Positions 16,127 through 24,819 of a stretch of 54,831 bases of DNA are shown here, in pieces. Below the pieces are notes generated by a model. The model saw nothing but the letters and a program-made list of their open reading frames with translations. It made no database searches and was not told where the DNA came from. A program made the translations under genes and the position numbers. Source of the DNA: an uncultured Spirochaetaceae bacterium (GTDB taxonomy: Bacteria > Spirochaetota > Spirochaetia > Sphaerochaetales > Sphaerochaetaceae); NCBI GenBank assembly GCA_944389155.1, contig CALXLI010000018.1:1-54831 (forward strand). The letters are read 5' to 3'. Within the stretch, counting starts at the first letter, position 1; the number at the start of each line of letters is the position of its first letter.

Positions 16127-16825
16127 TCAGCCACCGAGATATGCTTTCCTCACTCCTTCATCGTTTATGAGGTCAGAGCCCTTTCCAGAGAGCATTATCT
16201 GCCCGGTTTCCATCACGTAGCCGATATCAGCGACTTTCAGCGCCATATTTGCGTTCTGCTCAATCAGGAGTATCGTAACGCCATCTGCATTCACTCGCTC
16301 GATGATCGAGAATATGTCCTTTACGACAAGAGGCGCAAGGCCAAGAGATGGCTCATCCATCATCATCAGCTTTGGCTTTGACATGAGGGCACGGCCTACA
16401 GCAAGCATCTGCTGCTCTCCACCTGAGAGCGTGCCGCCGTACTGCCAGCTTCTCTCCCGCAGACGTGGAAACAGCCGATAGACCCGTTCAAGGTCCTCTT
16501 CTATCGAGTCATTTCTCAGATAAGCACCTATCTTCAGGTTCTCAAGCACTGTAAGGTTGGGGAATATCCTGCGTCCTTCAGGGACAAGCGTTATGCCCTT
16601 GCCCACGATATATGCAGGATCCTTTCCTGTGATATCCTCCCCTTCGAACTCTATCTTTCCAGCCTTTGGCTTCACCAGCCCAGCTATCGTCCTGAGCGTT
16701 GTTGACTTGCCAGCGCCATTTGCCCCTATCAGCGTGACTATAGAGCCAGCAGGAACAGAGAGCGAGATATCGCGCACAGCCTCGATTCCCCCATAATTCA
16801 CAGACAATCCTTTTATCTCAAACAT
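16127..16825 (-). CDS. livF: branched-chain amino acid ABC transporter ATPase LivF
   Basis: A 232-residue LivF-type ATPase with Walker A GANGAGKST, signature LSGGEQQMLAVGRAL, Walker B LMMMDEPSLGLAPL and switch His region LLIEQNANMALKV. The AYLGG end is typical of LivF. It is last in a livK-H-M-G-F operon and overlaps livG by 8 bp. The operon imports hydrophobic amino acids in characterised systems; related systems take urea or other amides, and substrate cannot be told from the ATPase. Confidence 0.9.
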   Translation of the reverse strand: MFEIKGLSVNYGGIEAVRDISLSVPAGSIVTLIGANGAGKSTTLRTIAGLVKPKAGKIEFEGEDITGKDPAYIVGKGITLVPEGRRIFPNLTVLENLKIGAYLRNDSIEEDLERVYRLFPRLRERSWQYGGTLSGGEQQMLAVGRALMSKPKLMMMDEPSLGLAPLVVKDIFSIIERVNADGVTILLIEQNANMALKVADIGYVMETGQIMLSGKGSDLINDEGVRKAYLGG

Positions 16826-17663
16826 CTTCAGCCACTCCTAGGTATGCATCTATGACTCTCTGGTTGCTCTGGATCTCCTCAGGTGTTCCCTCTGCTATAA
16901 GAGAACCGAAATCGAGGACATAGACACGGTCTGAAATACCCATTACCAGATCCATATGATGCTCGATCATAAGGACTGTCAGATTGTACTTCTCCTTTAT
17001 CTCACGTATGAATGCTGCAAGCTCCAGCGTTTCCTGCGGATTCATTCCCGCAGCAGGTTCATCAAGAAGCAGCAGCCTCGGCCTGGTCGCAAGCGCACGT
17101 GCTATCTCAAGCCTCCTCTGATAGCCATAAGGCAGGCTTGTAGCCTTATCATCCCGATGATTCCAAAGCCCCTGCTCCTTTAAGAGCTTCTCGGTCTCAG
17201 CCCTCATCGCACGCTCTTCCTTATAGCCAATGCGGAGGACAGATGAAAAGACATTCGACTTCAGCCGAAGGTGCATTGCCGTAAGCACGTTGTCAAAGAC
17301 ATTCATGCTCTTGAACAGCCTTATATTCTGGAATGTCCTCGCAATGCCAAGCTTGGTTATCTCATCAGGGGTCGGAGAGAGAACCTTCTCATTTGCGAAC
17401 ATATCGTGCTCAAGACCGCCATACAGCCTTTTCATCTTCCCTGCAGGATGATTGACGATTATAGGGCTTCCATCGAATGATATTCTTCCATTGGTCGGTT
17501 CATAGACACCTGTGATGCAGTTGAACGCTGTGGTCTTGCCTGCACCATTCGGACCTATCAGGGCAATGATCTCACCTTCATCCACATGCATCGAAAGGTC
17601 GTTTACAGCAACAACACCTCCAAACTGCATCGTAACATGCTCAAGAGAAAGCAAAGTCTTCAT
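16818..17663 (-). CDS. livG: branched-chain amino acid ABC transporter ATPase LivG
   Basis: A 281-residue LivG-type ATPase: Walker A GPNGAGKTTAFN, the family insert after GSPIIVNHPAG (about residues 65-100), TFQNIRLFKSMNVFDNV, signature region LPYGYQRRLEIARAL, Walker B LLLLDEPAAGMNP and LMIEHHMDLVM. It overlaps livM by 4 bp and livF by 8 bp. It pairs with LivF as the asymmetric ATPase dimer of the importer. Confidence 0.9.
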   Translation of the reverse strand: MKTLLSLEHVTMQFGGVVAVNDLSMHVDEGEIIALIGPNGAGKTTAFNCITGVYEPTNGRISFDGSPIIVNHPAGKMKRLYGGLEHDMFANEKVLSPTPDEITKLGIARTFQNIRLFKSMNVFDNVLTAMHLRLKSNVFSSVLRIGYKEERAMRAETEKLLKEQGLWNHRDDKATSLPYGYQRRLEIARALATRPRLLLLDEPAAGMNPQETLELAAFIREIKEKYNLTVLMIEHHMDLVMGISDRVYVLDFGSLIAEGTPEEIQSNQRVIDAYLGVAEDV

Positions 17664-18772
17664 CGCGCATTCTCCTTTCTATGGATTCTCCCCTTGAAGA
17701 AAGATCTCACACGTTCATATGACAGTTCCTTATCTCCCATGATCCCTCTTGAGAAGAAGAGCACGATGATCATGATTATCACGGAGAAGACAAGGCGCCG
17801 GAAACCGGAACGGAACAGGTCCGGTGCATTTATGCCAAGGAATGTTCCCATATCGAGTCCTCTGAGCCACCACTCCGAAAGGGCAATGTACAGGAATGAT
17901 GCTATGCAGGAGCCTGAGATGGACCCGATTCCTCCGATGACGACAATGAGAAGGATCTCATATGTAAGCACAGTCCTGAACTGCTGGGCCTGGACTGTGT
18001 ACTGGAACATGGCAAGAAGCGCCCCTGATATCCCAGCAAAGAACGATGAGATGACAAATGAGAGCTCCTTATGCCTGAAGAGGTTTATCCCCATAGCCTC
18101 TGCAGCTGTCTCATCATCCCTTATTGCCTTGAATGCACGGCCATACGATGAGTTGATAAGCAGCACGATGAGAAGTATGCATATGCCGACGACGATGAAA
18201 ACGAAAAGCGTCGGAGGAAATGGGATATCAGAGAAAGGAAGCGTTATCCTCGAAAGATCCTTGAATTCACGCAGCAGGTTCGCACCATTTGTCAAAGGCC
18301 CAAGCACATCCCACTGGCAGACAGCACGGATTATCTCAGCGAAGCCAAGGGTGGCGATGGCAAGATAATCTGACTTCAGGCGGAGCACGGGAAGACCTAT
18401 GAAGAATGCGAAGACAGCTGCGATAAGGCCTGCTGCAATAAGACCTGCAAGCACACCTGTATCGAAATGGATGAGCGCATCATAATACCTGTAGACACGC
18501 TCGCTTTCCTTCACAGCTGTCGGCATTGTGAGTATTGCGTATGTATAGGCTCCAAGGAGCATGAAGCCAGCCTGGCCGAGGGAGAATAGCCCCGTAAAGC
18601 CATTGAGTAGGTTCATCGATACAGCAACAAGCGAGTATATTGCCCCTTTGCGGAGAACAGTGAATATGATGCTTGTCGGACGAAGCGTGAACTCAAGAAC
18701 GGCAACGAGGCCGTAAACGAGAGCTATTGCAACGAAAACCCTTATAAGATGATTGCGTTTTTCCCTATCCAT
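17660..18772 (-). CDS. livM: branched-chain amino acid ABC transporter permease LivM
   Basis: A 370-residue membrane permease with about ten hydrophobic segments and the LivM signatures SLVAVSMNLLNGFTGLFSLG, PVLRLKSDYLAIATLGFAEI and YGRAFKAIRDDETAAEAMG. The ATG at 18772 is preferred over the codon before it because aggagg lies five bases upstream. It forms the channel with LivH and lies 10 bp after that gene. Confidence 0.88.
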   Translation of the reverse strand: MDREKRNHLIRVFVAIALVYGLVAVLEFTLRPTSIIFTVLRKGAIYSLVAVSMNLLNGFTGLFSLGQAGFMLLGAYTYAILTMPTAVKESERVYRYYDALIHFDTGVLAGLIAAGLIAAVFAFFIGLPVLRLKSDYLAIATLGFAEIIRAVCQWDVLGPLTNGANLLREFKDLSRITLPFSDIPFPPTLFVFIVVGICILLIVLLINSSYGRAFKAIRDDETAAEAMGINLFRHKELSFVISSFFAGISGALLAMFQYTVQAQQFRTVLTYEILLIVVIGGIGSISGSCIASFLYIALSEWWLRGLDMGTFLGINAPDLFRSGFRRLVFSVIIMIIVLFFSRGIMGDKELSYERVRSFFKGRIHRKENAR

Positions 18773-18782
18773 CACAGCCTCC

Positions 18783-19697
18783 TCAGACCTTATCGACAGA
18801 CTTCTCTCCGAAGAGGCCTGTAGGTTTGACGATAAGGATGATGATCAGAAAAGCAAAAGTAAAGGCATCTGAGAATGTCGTCCATCCCGATCCAGGGATG
18901 CCGAATATCGAGGCACCTCCCTTTATGATATTCTCGCATATTCCGATGATGAAAGCTCCGATGACAGCTCCTGGAATGGAACCGATTCCACCGAACACAG
19001 CTGCGACGAACGCCTTGAGTCCTGGCATAGAGCCGCTTGTCGGCGTGACGGACGCATAGTTCGTGAAATACAGGAATGAGGCGACAGCTGCCAGAAGAGA
19101 GCCAAGCATGAATGTCATCGATATGACCTTGTTTATCTTTATGCCCATGATCTGGCTTGTCTCGAAATCAACGGAAACAGCTCTCATGGCCATGCCGATC
19201 TTCGTATGCTTGATGAGAAGCGAGAGAAGTATGACAAGGACAAGCGTAAGGAAAGGCGTAACAAGCGTCACAACCCTCGTCGGAGCATCCCATATGACAA
19301 CGGAAGCCGAAAGGACAGGAATCTCCGGATAGACCCTCGCAAGCCCTCCTGTAAAGTAAAGAGCCGCATTCTGTAGAAGATAGGAAACCCCTATCGCGCT
19401 TATCATTACGGACATTCTCGGAGCGCTTCTGAGAGGCTTGTATGCAACACGTTCTATGGCAAACCCCAGAATGACAGTAAGGATAAGCACAAGCGGTATG
19501 GATATGGCAAATGGCAGGGATGATGATAGGTAGACCATCATGAGTCCTGCACACATGAAGACATCACCATGGGCGAAGTTGATAAGGCGCAATATGCCAT
19601 AGACCATCGTATAGCCGATAGCTATAAGAGCATACTGGCCCCCGACTGATATACCGGATAGAAAATATGAAAGATTCTGATGGAAGAAATCCGCCAC
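18783..19697 (-). CDS. livH: branched-chain amino acid ABC transporter permease LivH
   Basis: A 304-residue permease with GGQYALIAIGYTMVYGILRLIN at its start (LivH hallmark), NFAHGDVFM, and the coupling loop TKIGMAMRAVSVDFETSQIMGI. It starts at GTG with aggagg nine bases upstream. It follows the binding-protein gene by about 50 bp. Confidence 0.9.
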   Translation of the reverse strand: MADFFHQNLSYFLSGISVGGQYALIAIGYTMVYGILRLINFAHGDVFMCAGLMMVYLSSSLPFAISIPLVLILTVILGFAIERVAYKPLRSAPRMSVMISAIGVSYLLQNAALYFTGGLARVYPEIPVLSASVVIWDAPTRVVTLVTPFLTLVLVILLSLLIKHTKIGMAMRAVSVDFETSQIMGIKINKVISMTFMLGSLLAAVASFLYFTNYASVTPTSGSMPGLKAFVAAVFGGIGSIPGAVIGAFIIGICENIIKGGASIFGIPGSGWTTFSDAFTFAFLIIILIVKPTGLFGEKSVDKV

Positions 19698-19748
19698 GCG
19701 GTTTACCTCCTGATAAAGTTATATGCGGCAGTTTCCTGCCGCACTGGA

Positions 19749-20921
19749 TTAGTCAACGACTACAGCAGGAAGGGCATCCCAACCACCGGTTTCGGTATTT
19801 GCATGCTTTACATATACTGTATTGCGGATTGCATCACCATTAACCTGATCGAGTGCGATATGTCCTGTTACACCATCGATCTCTGTAGCCCAGAGTGCTT
19901 CCATGATGTCAGCAGGATCTGTGCTGCCAGCGTTCTGTATAGCCTGAAGCGCAAAGTAATATGCGTCATAGCCCATTGCTGTCACAGCGCTTATCGTATC
20001 ATCTCCGCCGTTGTTTGAAAGACGTGTGGAATCAGCATTCACCCACTCCTTGAACGATGCATCGAACTCTGGATCTGCACCTTCTGGATAGAAAGTCGTC
20101 ACTGTTATGTCAACGTTCTTGCCAAGGGCGGCCTGGAGTATTACGTTGGAATCCCATGTGTCACCAGCAAGGATAGGCATTGCAAGGCCCTGGCTATCAG
20201 CCTGGTTTATGATAAGCTGTGCCGCCTCCGTTGAAACAGGAGAGAAGAATACCTCGCATCCGCTGTTCTTGGCATTTGCGATATAGGATGTGAAATCGCT
20301 GTTTCCCTCAGGGAATGTCTCAGAGACAACCTCGCCTCCAAGAGCTGTGAACTGCTGTACGAAATAGTTCACAAGGCCGCCTGAGTAGTCATCTCCAAGC
20401 TTTGCAAGGCAATATACCTTTCTGGCACTAAGGGTATTGTAGGCGTAGTTAGCAAGGACAGTACCCTGGAATGGATCGAGATAGCAGATGCGGAAATAGT
20501 GGCTATTCCCCTCAGTGACCTGCGGGTTTGTGCATGTGATTCCGATTACAGGAACGCCAGCAACCCTGAATGTATCGCTTCCAGCGATCGAAACGCCTGA
20601 TCCATATGAGCCAAGAACGACAGATGAGCCTGCGTTGATGAGTGTTGCAGCTGCAGATGCCGCTCTATCGTTTGAGCTCTCGTTATCTGCAATCACAAGC
20701 TCAACAGTATACTCTGTGTCCCCAACCATCACTGTAGGAGTAACTGCGTTTGCATACTGTATTCCAAGTGTTTCCTGCTTTCCGCCAGCACCGTTATCAC
20801 CTGAAGCAGGTTCGAAGACTCCAATCTTCACAACTGTGGAATCATTTTCCTTTGAGCCCCCAGCAAAAACGGCAATCGAGGCAAGGAGAACCACGAACAA
20901 CAAGAGCATTTTCTTTCTCAT
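19749..20921 (-). CDS. Liv-type periplasmic substrate-binding protein
   Basis: A 390-residue binding protein of the LivJ/LivK (Peripla_BP_6) class. The signal peptide (about 20 residues) ends AVFA before GGSKEND, a start common in spirochaetal exported proteins. Then come VKIGVFEPASGDNGAGGKQETLGIQYA, VIADNESSNDRAASAAATLI, VVLGSYGSGVSIAGSDTF and GYDAYYFALQAI. The first gene of the importer operon; aaggagg precedes its ATG. The start GDNGAGGKQ and the S-x-x-S pocket are usual for amino-acid binders, but the exact ligand is unknown. Confidence 0.85.
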   Translation of the reverse strand: MRKKMLLLFVVLLASIAVFAGGSKENDSTVVKIGVFEPASGDNGAGGKQETLGIQYANAVTPTVMVGDTEYTVELVIADNESSNDRAASAAATLINAGSSVVLGSYGSGVSIAGSDTFRVAGVPVIGITCTNPQVTEGNSHYFRICYLDPFQGTVLANYAYNTLSARKVYCLAKLGDDYSGGLVNYFVQQFTALGGEVVSETFPEGNSDFTSYIANAKNSGCEVFFSPVSTEAAQLIINQADSQGLAMPILAGDTWDSNVILQAALGKNVDITVTTFYPEGADPEFDASFKEWVNADSTRLSNNGGDDTISAVTAMGYDAYYFALQAIQNAGSTDPADIMEALWATEIDGVTGHIALDQVNGDAIRNTVYVKHANTETGGWDALPAVVVD

Positions 20922-21101
20922 TTTTTCCTCCTTAAGCAGTTAATTCATTATCCACAGTAGTAATACTTGAATGAAAAACCACCTATTTGGCGTTATGTTA
21001 CAGCTATAATAGGCTCTATGTGAATGGCTAAGACTGCAAAAATGTAAAATTTCTGCATTTTTATAGATTTTTATGCATATTGCTCGACAAATATCAAAAG
21101 C

Positions 21102-21130
21102 AAAAAAAAATCATCCCCAAACGAGGATGA
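21102..21130 (-). terminator. intrinsic terminator of the selenium operon
   Basis: On the minus strand, tcatcc/ggatga form a 6-bp stem with an 8-nt loop, followed by nine T (complement of 21102-21110). It lies 18 bp beyond the selD stop codon. Confidence 0.85.
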
Positions 21131-21147
21131 AAAGGAAAAGAATAGGT

Positions 21148-22167
21148 TCAAAGGGAAACGACAACGCTCTTTTCCGCCCTTTCTCCTACCCTTCCGACTA
21201 TCGAGGCGTCATCACCGAACTCTTCTATGAATTTCCCTGCGTCTTCCTCGCGAAGAGAGAGAAGAAGACCGCCGGATGTCTCTGGAGAGAACAGGAGATC
21301 GATATAGGCTTTCTCAATCCTTGAATCGAAGTCTACCTTGTCCTTAAGGTAATCCTCATTGGTATATCGTCCTTCAGGAAGGAAGCCGAAACGTGCAAAC
21401 CCAAGAGCACCGGAGAAGAACCGGAGAGAGCCAAGGGATAGATATATTGTCGCATCTGAGCCATCTGCCATCTCAGAAGAATGTCCGAGAATAGAGAATC
21501 CTGTGATATCAGTCGCGGCATGGACAGAGAGCGGACGCGCTATATCACGGGCTCTCTTATTAAGCGTTCTCATGCTCTCTATAGCCTCAGCAGCATCTGT
21601 CTCACCGCCCTTGTGAGCTGTCATCATTACCCCAGCTCCAAGCTTTTTCGTAAGGACGAGGAAATCCCCTTTCCTTGCGCCATGGTTTGTCCAGACAGAA
21701 TCCTTATCGGCAAGAGCCGTTACGGAAAGGCCGAACTTAGGTTCCCTGTCGGAGATTGTATGACCTCCTGCAATCACACAGCCGCTCTCATCGGTTTTCG
21801 AGATAGCCCCAAGCATTATCGAACGCATCACCGATAAATCAAGGCATGAAGGAAAGCACATCAGGGAGAGCGCTACCGATGGAGACGCTCCCATTGCATA
21901 TATATCAGAAAGGGCATTCGCAGCCGCTATCTCCCCGAAAACAAACGGATCATCAACCATCGGGGGAAAGAAGTCCACTGTCTCGATGAGAACCTTTCCA
22001 TCCCCCACGTCATACACACAGGCATCATCGCTTTTCTCATATCCCCCCAGAAGCCTGTCGCATACTGTCCTCGGAAGGCTTTTCAGGACCTCATTGAGAT
22101 CCCCTGGTGGAAGCTTTGCATTGCAGCCTGAGCTTCTTACAAGCTCTGTCAGTCTTACATCAGCCAT
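21148..22167 (-). CDS. selD: selenophosphate synthase, cysteine form
   Basis: A 339-residue SelD, which makes selenophosphate from selenide and ATP. The N-terminal catalytic motif is SGCNAKL with Cys15 where some homologues carry selenocysteine. ATP-site features follow: VYDVGDGKVLIETVDFFPPMVDDPF, GEIAAANALSDIYAMGA, VIAGGHTISDREPKFGL, TDITGFSILGHSSEM and PETSGGLLLSL. It is last in a yedE-tusA-like-DUF3343-selD operon and overlaps DUF3343 by 8 bp. Together with the molybdenum hydroxylases in the window this indicates the labile-selenium cofactor trait rather than, or in addition to, selenoprotein synthesis; no selA, selB or tRNA-Sec is in view. Confidence 0.95.
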   Translation of the reverse strand: MADVRLTELVRSSGCNAKLPPGDLNEVLKSLPRTVCDRLLGGYEKSDDACVYDVGDGKVLIETVDFFPPMVDDPFVFGEIAAANALSDIYAMGASPSVALSLMCFPSCLDLSVMRSIMLGAISKTDESGCVIAGGHTISDREPKFGLSVTALADKDSVWTNHGARKGDFLVLTKKLGAGVMMTAHKGGETDAAEAIESMRTLNKRARDIARPLSVHAATDITGFSILGHSSEMADGSDATIYLSLGSLRFFSGALGFARFGFLPEGRYTNEDYLKDKVDFDSRIEKAYIDLLFSPETSGGLLLSLREEDAGKFIEEFGDDASIVGRVGERAEKSVVVSL

Positions 22168-22369
22168 ATATCCTTACCCATTCATCACCCTTTCTCTCAT
22201 ATGCTGCTTCTGTGTTCTCATCAAGCAACTCAATCGGAAGAGAGCCGGTGATGAAAGCCGCAGTTCCGCAAGATGATGAAAGAGAACGGGGTACGGGACG
22301 CAGCAGGCAGCCCTGCCCATACCTCCGCTTGAAAAGAAGCGCACCGTAATGGCTGTGGAAAGTAATCAC
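22160..22369 (-). CDS. DUF3343 putative Se/S carrier protein
   Basis: A small protein of 69 residues with ITFHSHYGALLFKRRY, LRPVPRSLSSSCGTA and the characteristic RPVPR-S-S-xCG centre of DUF3343 (the conserved Cys follows PRSLSSS). The family accompanies selD, yedE and yedF and is thought to carry selenium or sulfur; this is not proved. A start at GTG 22369 overlaps the stop of the tusA-like gene (GTGA); GTG 22390 is a longer alternative. It overlaps selD by 8 bp. Confidence 0.75.
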   Translation of the reverse strand: MITFHSHYGALLFKRRYGQGCLLRPVPRSLSSSCGTAAFITGSLPIELLDENTEAAYERKGDEWVRIYG

Positions 22370-22572
22370 TTTCTGATCTTCACTCTCCACCCGCCACCTT
22401 CTTCGCTTACGCTTGCCTTGTAGCCGACAGCCTCTGCATAACGCGGGACATTCTCACGCGCAGCTCTGTCATCAACGAGTACATCCAAACCCTCCGGGTT
22501 ATCCTTCAGCGTCTTCTTTGTCTTTATGACAGGTTCAGGACAGCTCAATCCCCTGCAGTCTATCTCAACCAT
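22366..22572 (-). CDS. TusA/YedF-like sulfur-carrier-fold protein
   Basis: A 68-residue protein with the TusA/SirA signature DCRGLSCPEPVIKTKK (catalytic-type Cys in LSCPEP) and VDDRAARENVPRYAEAVGY. In selenium clusters such proteins are called YedF and are proposed to move selenium from the transporter or desulfurase to SelD. It overlaps yedE by 8 bp and DUF3343 by about 4 bp. Confidence 0.85.
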   Translation of the reverse strand: MVEIDCRGLSCPEPVIKTKKTLKDNPEGLDVLVDDRAARENVPRYAEAVGYKASVSEEGGGWRVKIRK

Positions 22573-23635
22573 CTTTCCTCCTATTGTTGTATGTGACTAT
22601 AGCAGCAATTGCCAAGAGAACAAGAATGCCGGCAACAGTCGCGATCTTTCCATTCAGGCCAGGTCCTGCGTTCGCAGATGAAGCGAGCGAGAAATTATGG
22701 GCAAACGCAGCACCGGCAATCATTCCAAGCACTGCCACAGCACTGTCGCCAGAACCCTCTCCAGCAAGTATGAGCTGCCGAAGAGGACAGCCTCCAAGCA
22801 TCACAGATCCCAGCCCCACAGCAACCATCCCAAGGTAATTCCAGAGGTGTGCCGAGTGCGATACAGGCTGATCTGCAAAGCCCAGATGGAAGTTTCCGGC
22901 AAGAAGATTCCCTATAAGCGTGAATACGAATATAGCTGCAAAACCTGAGATGAGCGTGAAATCCCTTATCAGGATGATATCCCGGATACCACCTGCCATG
23001 CACAGCCTTGTGCGTTCAGAGATCAGCCCAACGATAAGACCAGCAAGCAGGGAAAGGGCAACAGGCGCATGCATCGATCCAGGACCAGACTCCGAGAAAA
23101 GGAAAAGTGAAGGCGCTGCCATGAAAACAACGAACAGAAGGATCGTCATTGCAGGAAATGCAGCTCCCTCAAGCCTTGCCGCCTTATAGGATCTTCCGAG
23201 AGAGAAGCCATTTGCGAGGAAAGCGCAGCCGACTGCGATTCCGGTTATGAAACCAAGGAGGCCTACGAATGCATTGAGGTCTCCTCCCCCAAGACGCAGA
23301 ACCATCCTGAGCGGGCATCCAAGGAAAACAAGCGCCCCTATCATGACTATGAAGCCGATTATGAAGCGCAGCACCGGGCTTGATCCGGCATGTGGATTGA
23401 AATCCTTTCTGAGTACGCTGATCAGAAATGAGCCAAGTACGATTCCGATGATTTCCGGCCGTACATATTCAACGATAGGTGCTGTATGGAGATGCATTGC
23501 ACCAGCTGTATCACGAAGGAAGCAGGCTATGCAGAACCCCATATTAGCAGGATTGCCGAAAACAACCAGAACTACGCTGATTACACCAATCAAAGCACCG
23601 CTTATAGCAAGCGCAATCTTTCCTGATATCTTCAT
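22565..23635 (-). CDS. yedE: YedE-type selenium transporter
   Basis: About 356 residues, with some ten membrane segments and two internal YeeE/YedE repeats, each with a Cys motif: GCPLRMVLRLGGGD (first) and GGCPLRQLILAGEG (second), plus MGFCIACFLRD and RTRLCMAGG. This arrangement is that of the selenium-metabolism protein YedE/FdhT, which imports a selenium species. The start is uncertain: ATG 23635 has no clear Shine-Dalgarno, and the open frame reaches 23686. It leads the selenium operon and is divergent from the desulfurase gene. Confidence 0.88.
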   Translation of the reverse strand: MKISGKIALAISGALIGVISVVLVVFGNPANMGFCIACFLRDTAGAMHLHTAPIVEYVRPEIIGIVLGSFLISVLRKDFNPHAGSSPVLRFIIGFIVMIGALVFLGCPLRMVLRLGGGDLNAFVGLLGFITGIAVGCAFLANGFSLGRSYKAARLEGAAFPAMTILLFVVFMAAPSLFLFSESGPGSMHAPVALSLLAGLIVGLISERTRLCMAGGIRDIILIRDFTLISGFAAIFVFTLIGNLLAGNFHLGFADQPVSHSAHLWNYLGMVAVGLGSVMLGGCPLRQLILAGEGSGDSAVAVLGMIAGAAFAHNFSLASSANAGPGLNGKIATVAGILVLLAIAAIVTYNNRRKDG

Positions 23636-23696
23636 ATCTGCTACACTACCATCATGCAAATGAAAACGCAATGGATTTTTCATCAAAGCGTTTAAG

Positions 23697-23724
23697 TTTG
23701 CAGAATACGGTTTTATGGTACAAT
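23697..23724 (+). promoter_or_regulatory. promoter of desulfurase-xdhC operon; leaderless layout
   Basis: TTTGCA (23697-23702) and TACAAT (23719-23724) are 16 bp apart. The -10 box ends 6 bp before the ATG at 23731, and no Shine-Dalgarno lies between them, so transcription should begin at the start codon. Confidence 0.5.
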
Positions 23725-23730
23725 ATAGCT

Positions 23731-24819
23731 ATGGGCAGGATATATCTTGATAACGCAGCAACATCTTTTCCCAAAGCTCCGGGAACTGCCGAGGCTGTAT
23801 CTGACTATCTGAAAGACAATGTCGTCAATCTTTACAGGACGGAAAGCGGGAAATCAGAGGAATTGTTCTCAGCCATATACTTGCTCAGGGAGAATATCGC
23901 ATCTTTGTACTCATATCCGCATCCTGAGTGCATAGCATTCACGCTCAATGCCACAGAAGCATTGAACATGGCAATCAAGGGACTTCTCAAGAAAGGTGAT
24001 AAAGTCCTTGTGGCAAAGTATGAGCATAATGCAGTAATGCGGCCTCTCAGCCAGCTCGGATGCATGATAGCAAAGGATGATGCAGATGGTATCTCAGCTG
24101 TCATAGCAAATGCTGCAGATAATGTCTCTGGAAACGTCATTGATTTATCAGAGTATGCAGAAATAGCGAAAAAGCAGTCAGTTCCGCTTATAATAGATGC
24201 ATCCCAGGCCTCCCCTTATATCGACATAGATATGTCCGTGACAGAAGCTGCTGCGATCTGCTTTCCAGGACACAAGGGCTTTCTGGGGCCAGAGGGCACC
24301 GGCGGCGTTGTTTTCCGAAGGGATATAGCAGAGGCCATAGAGCCCCTTGTCACAGGTGGCACTGGTACAGAAAGCGACAGGGAGACCGTTCCGACAACGC
24401 TTCCGGAGAGGCTATCTGGAGGGACTGAGAATCTACCTGGTCTCGTAGGGCTATCGCACTCGCTCTCATACGTTATCGAGCACATGACAGAGATAAGGGA
24501 AAGATGCAAAGCATTGACAGAACGCCTTCATGATGGGCTTTCAGCAATAAAGGGAATCAATATCATCGGTCAGGAAAAAGATGAAAAGACAATCCCCATA
24601 ATATCAATAACAGCAGAAAAGGATGTTGCATGGCTTTCATCTGTGCTTCTTGAAAGGCACTCAATCGAGACAAGGGTCGGCCTGCACTGCGCACCGGAGT
24701 CGCACAGAAGCCTGGGAACATTTCCTTCTGGCACGCTGCGTTTCTCTCCCGGTCCTTTTACACAAGACGATGAGATAGACAAGACTATACAGGCAGTAAA
24801 GGAGGCAATGGATGAATAG
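23731..24819 (+). CDS. cysteine desulfurase-like class V aminotransferase of the selenium cluster
   Basis: A 362-residue PLP enzyme: IYLDNAATSFPKAPG at the start, FTLNATEALNMAIKG, DASQASPYIDIDM, the Schiff-base lysine in PGHKGFLGPEGTGG, and GLHCAPESHRSLGTFPSGTLRFSPG with the catalytic Cys. It belongs to the desulfurase subgroup found beside selD and selenium-dependent hydroxylases, where it probably supplies Se0 or S0. An upstream in-frame codon at 23671 is rejected because it precedes the promoter. It overlaps the XdhC-like gene by 8 bp. Confidence 0.85.
   Translation: MGRIYLDNAATSFPKAPGTAEAVSDYLKDNVVNLYRTESGKSEELFSAIYLLRENIASLYSYPHPECIAFTLNATEALNMAIKGLLKKGDKVLVAKYEHNAVMRPLSQLGCMIAKDDADGISAVIANAADNVSGNVIDLSEYAEIAKKQSVPLIIDASQASPYIDIDMSVTEAAAICFPGHKGFLGPEGTGGVVFRRDIAEAIEPLVTGGTGTESDRETVPTTLPERLSGGTENLPGLVGLSHSLSYVIEHMTEIRERCKALTERLHDGLSAIKGINIIGQEKDEKTIPIISITAEKDVAWLSSVLLERHSIETRVGLHCAPESHRSLGTFPSGTLRFSPGPFTQDDEIDKTIQAVKEAMDE

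Noticed and set aside
21148..22167. SelD as a selenocysteine protein
   Set aside because: The catalytic position is an ordinary Cys codon and there is no in-frame TGA.
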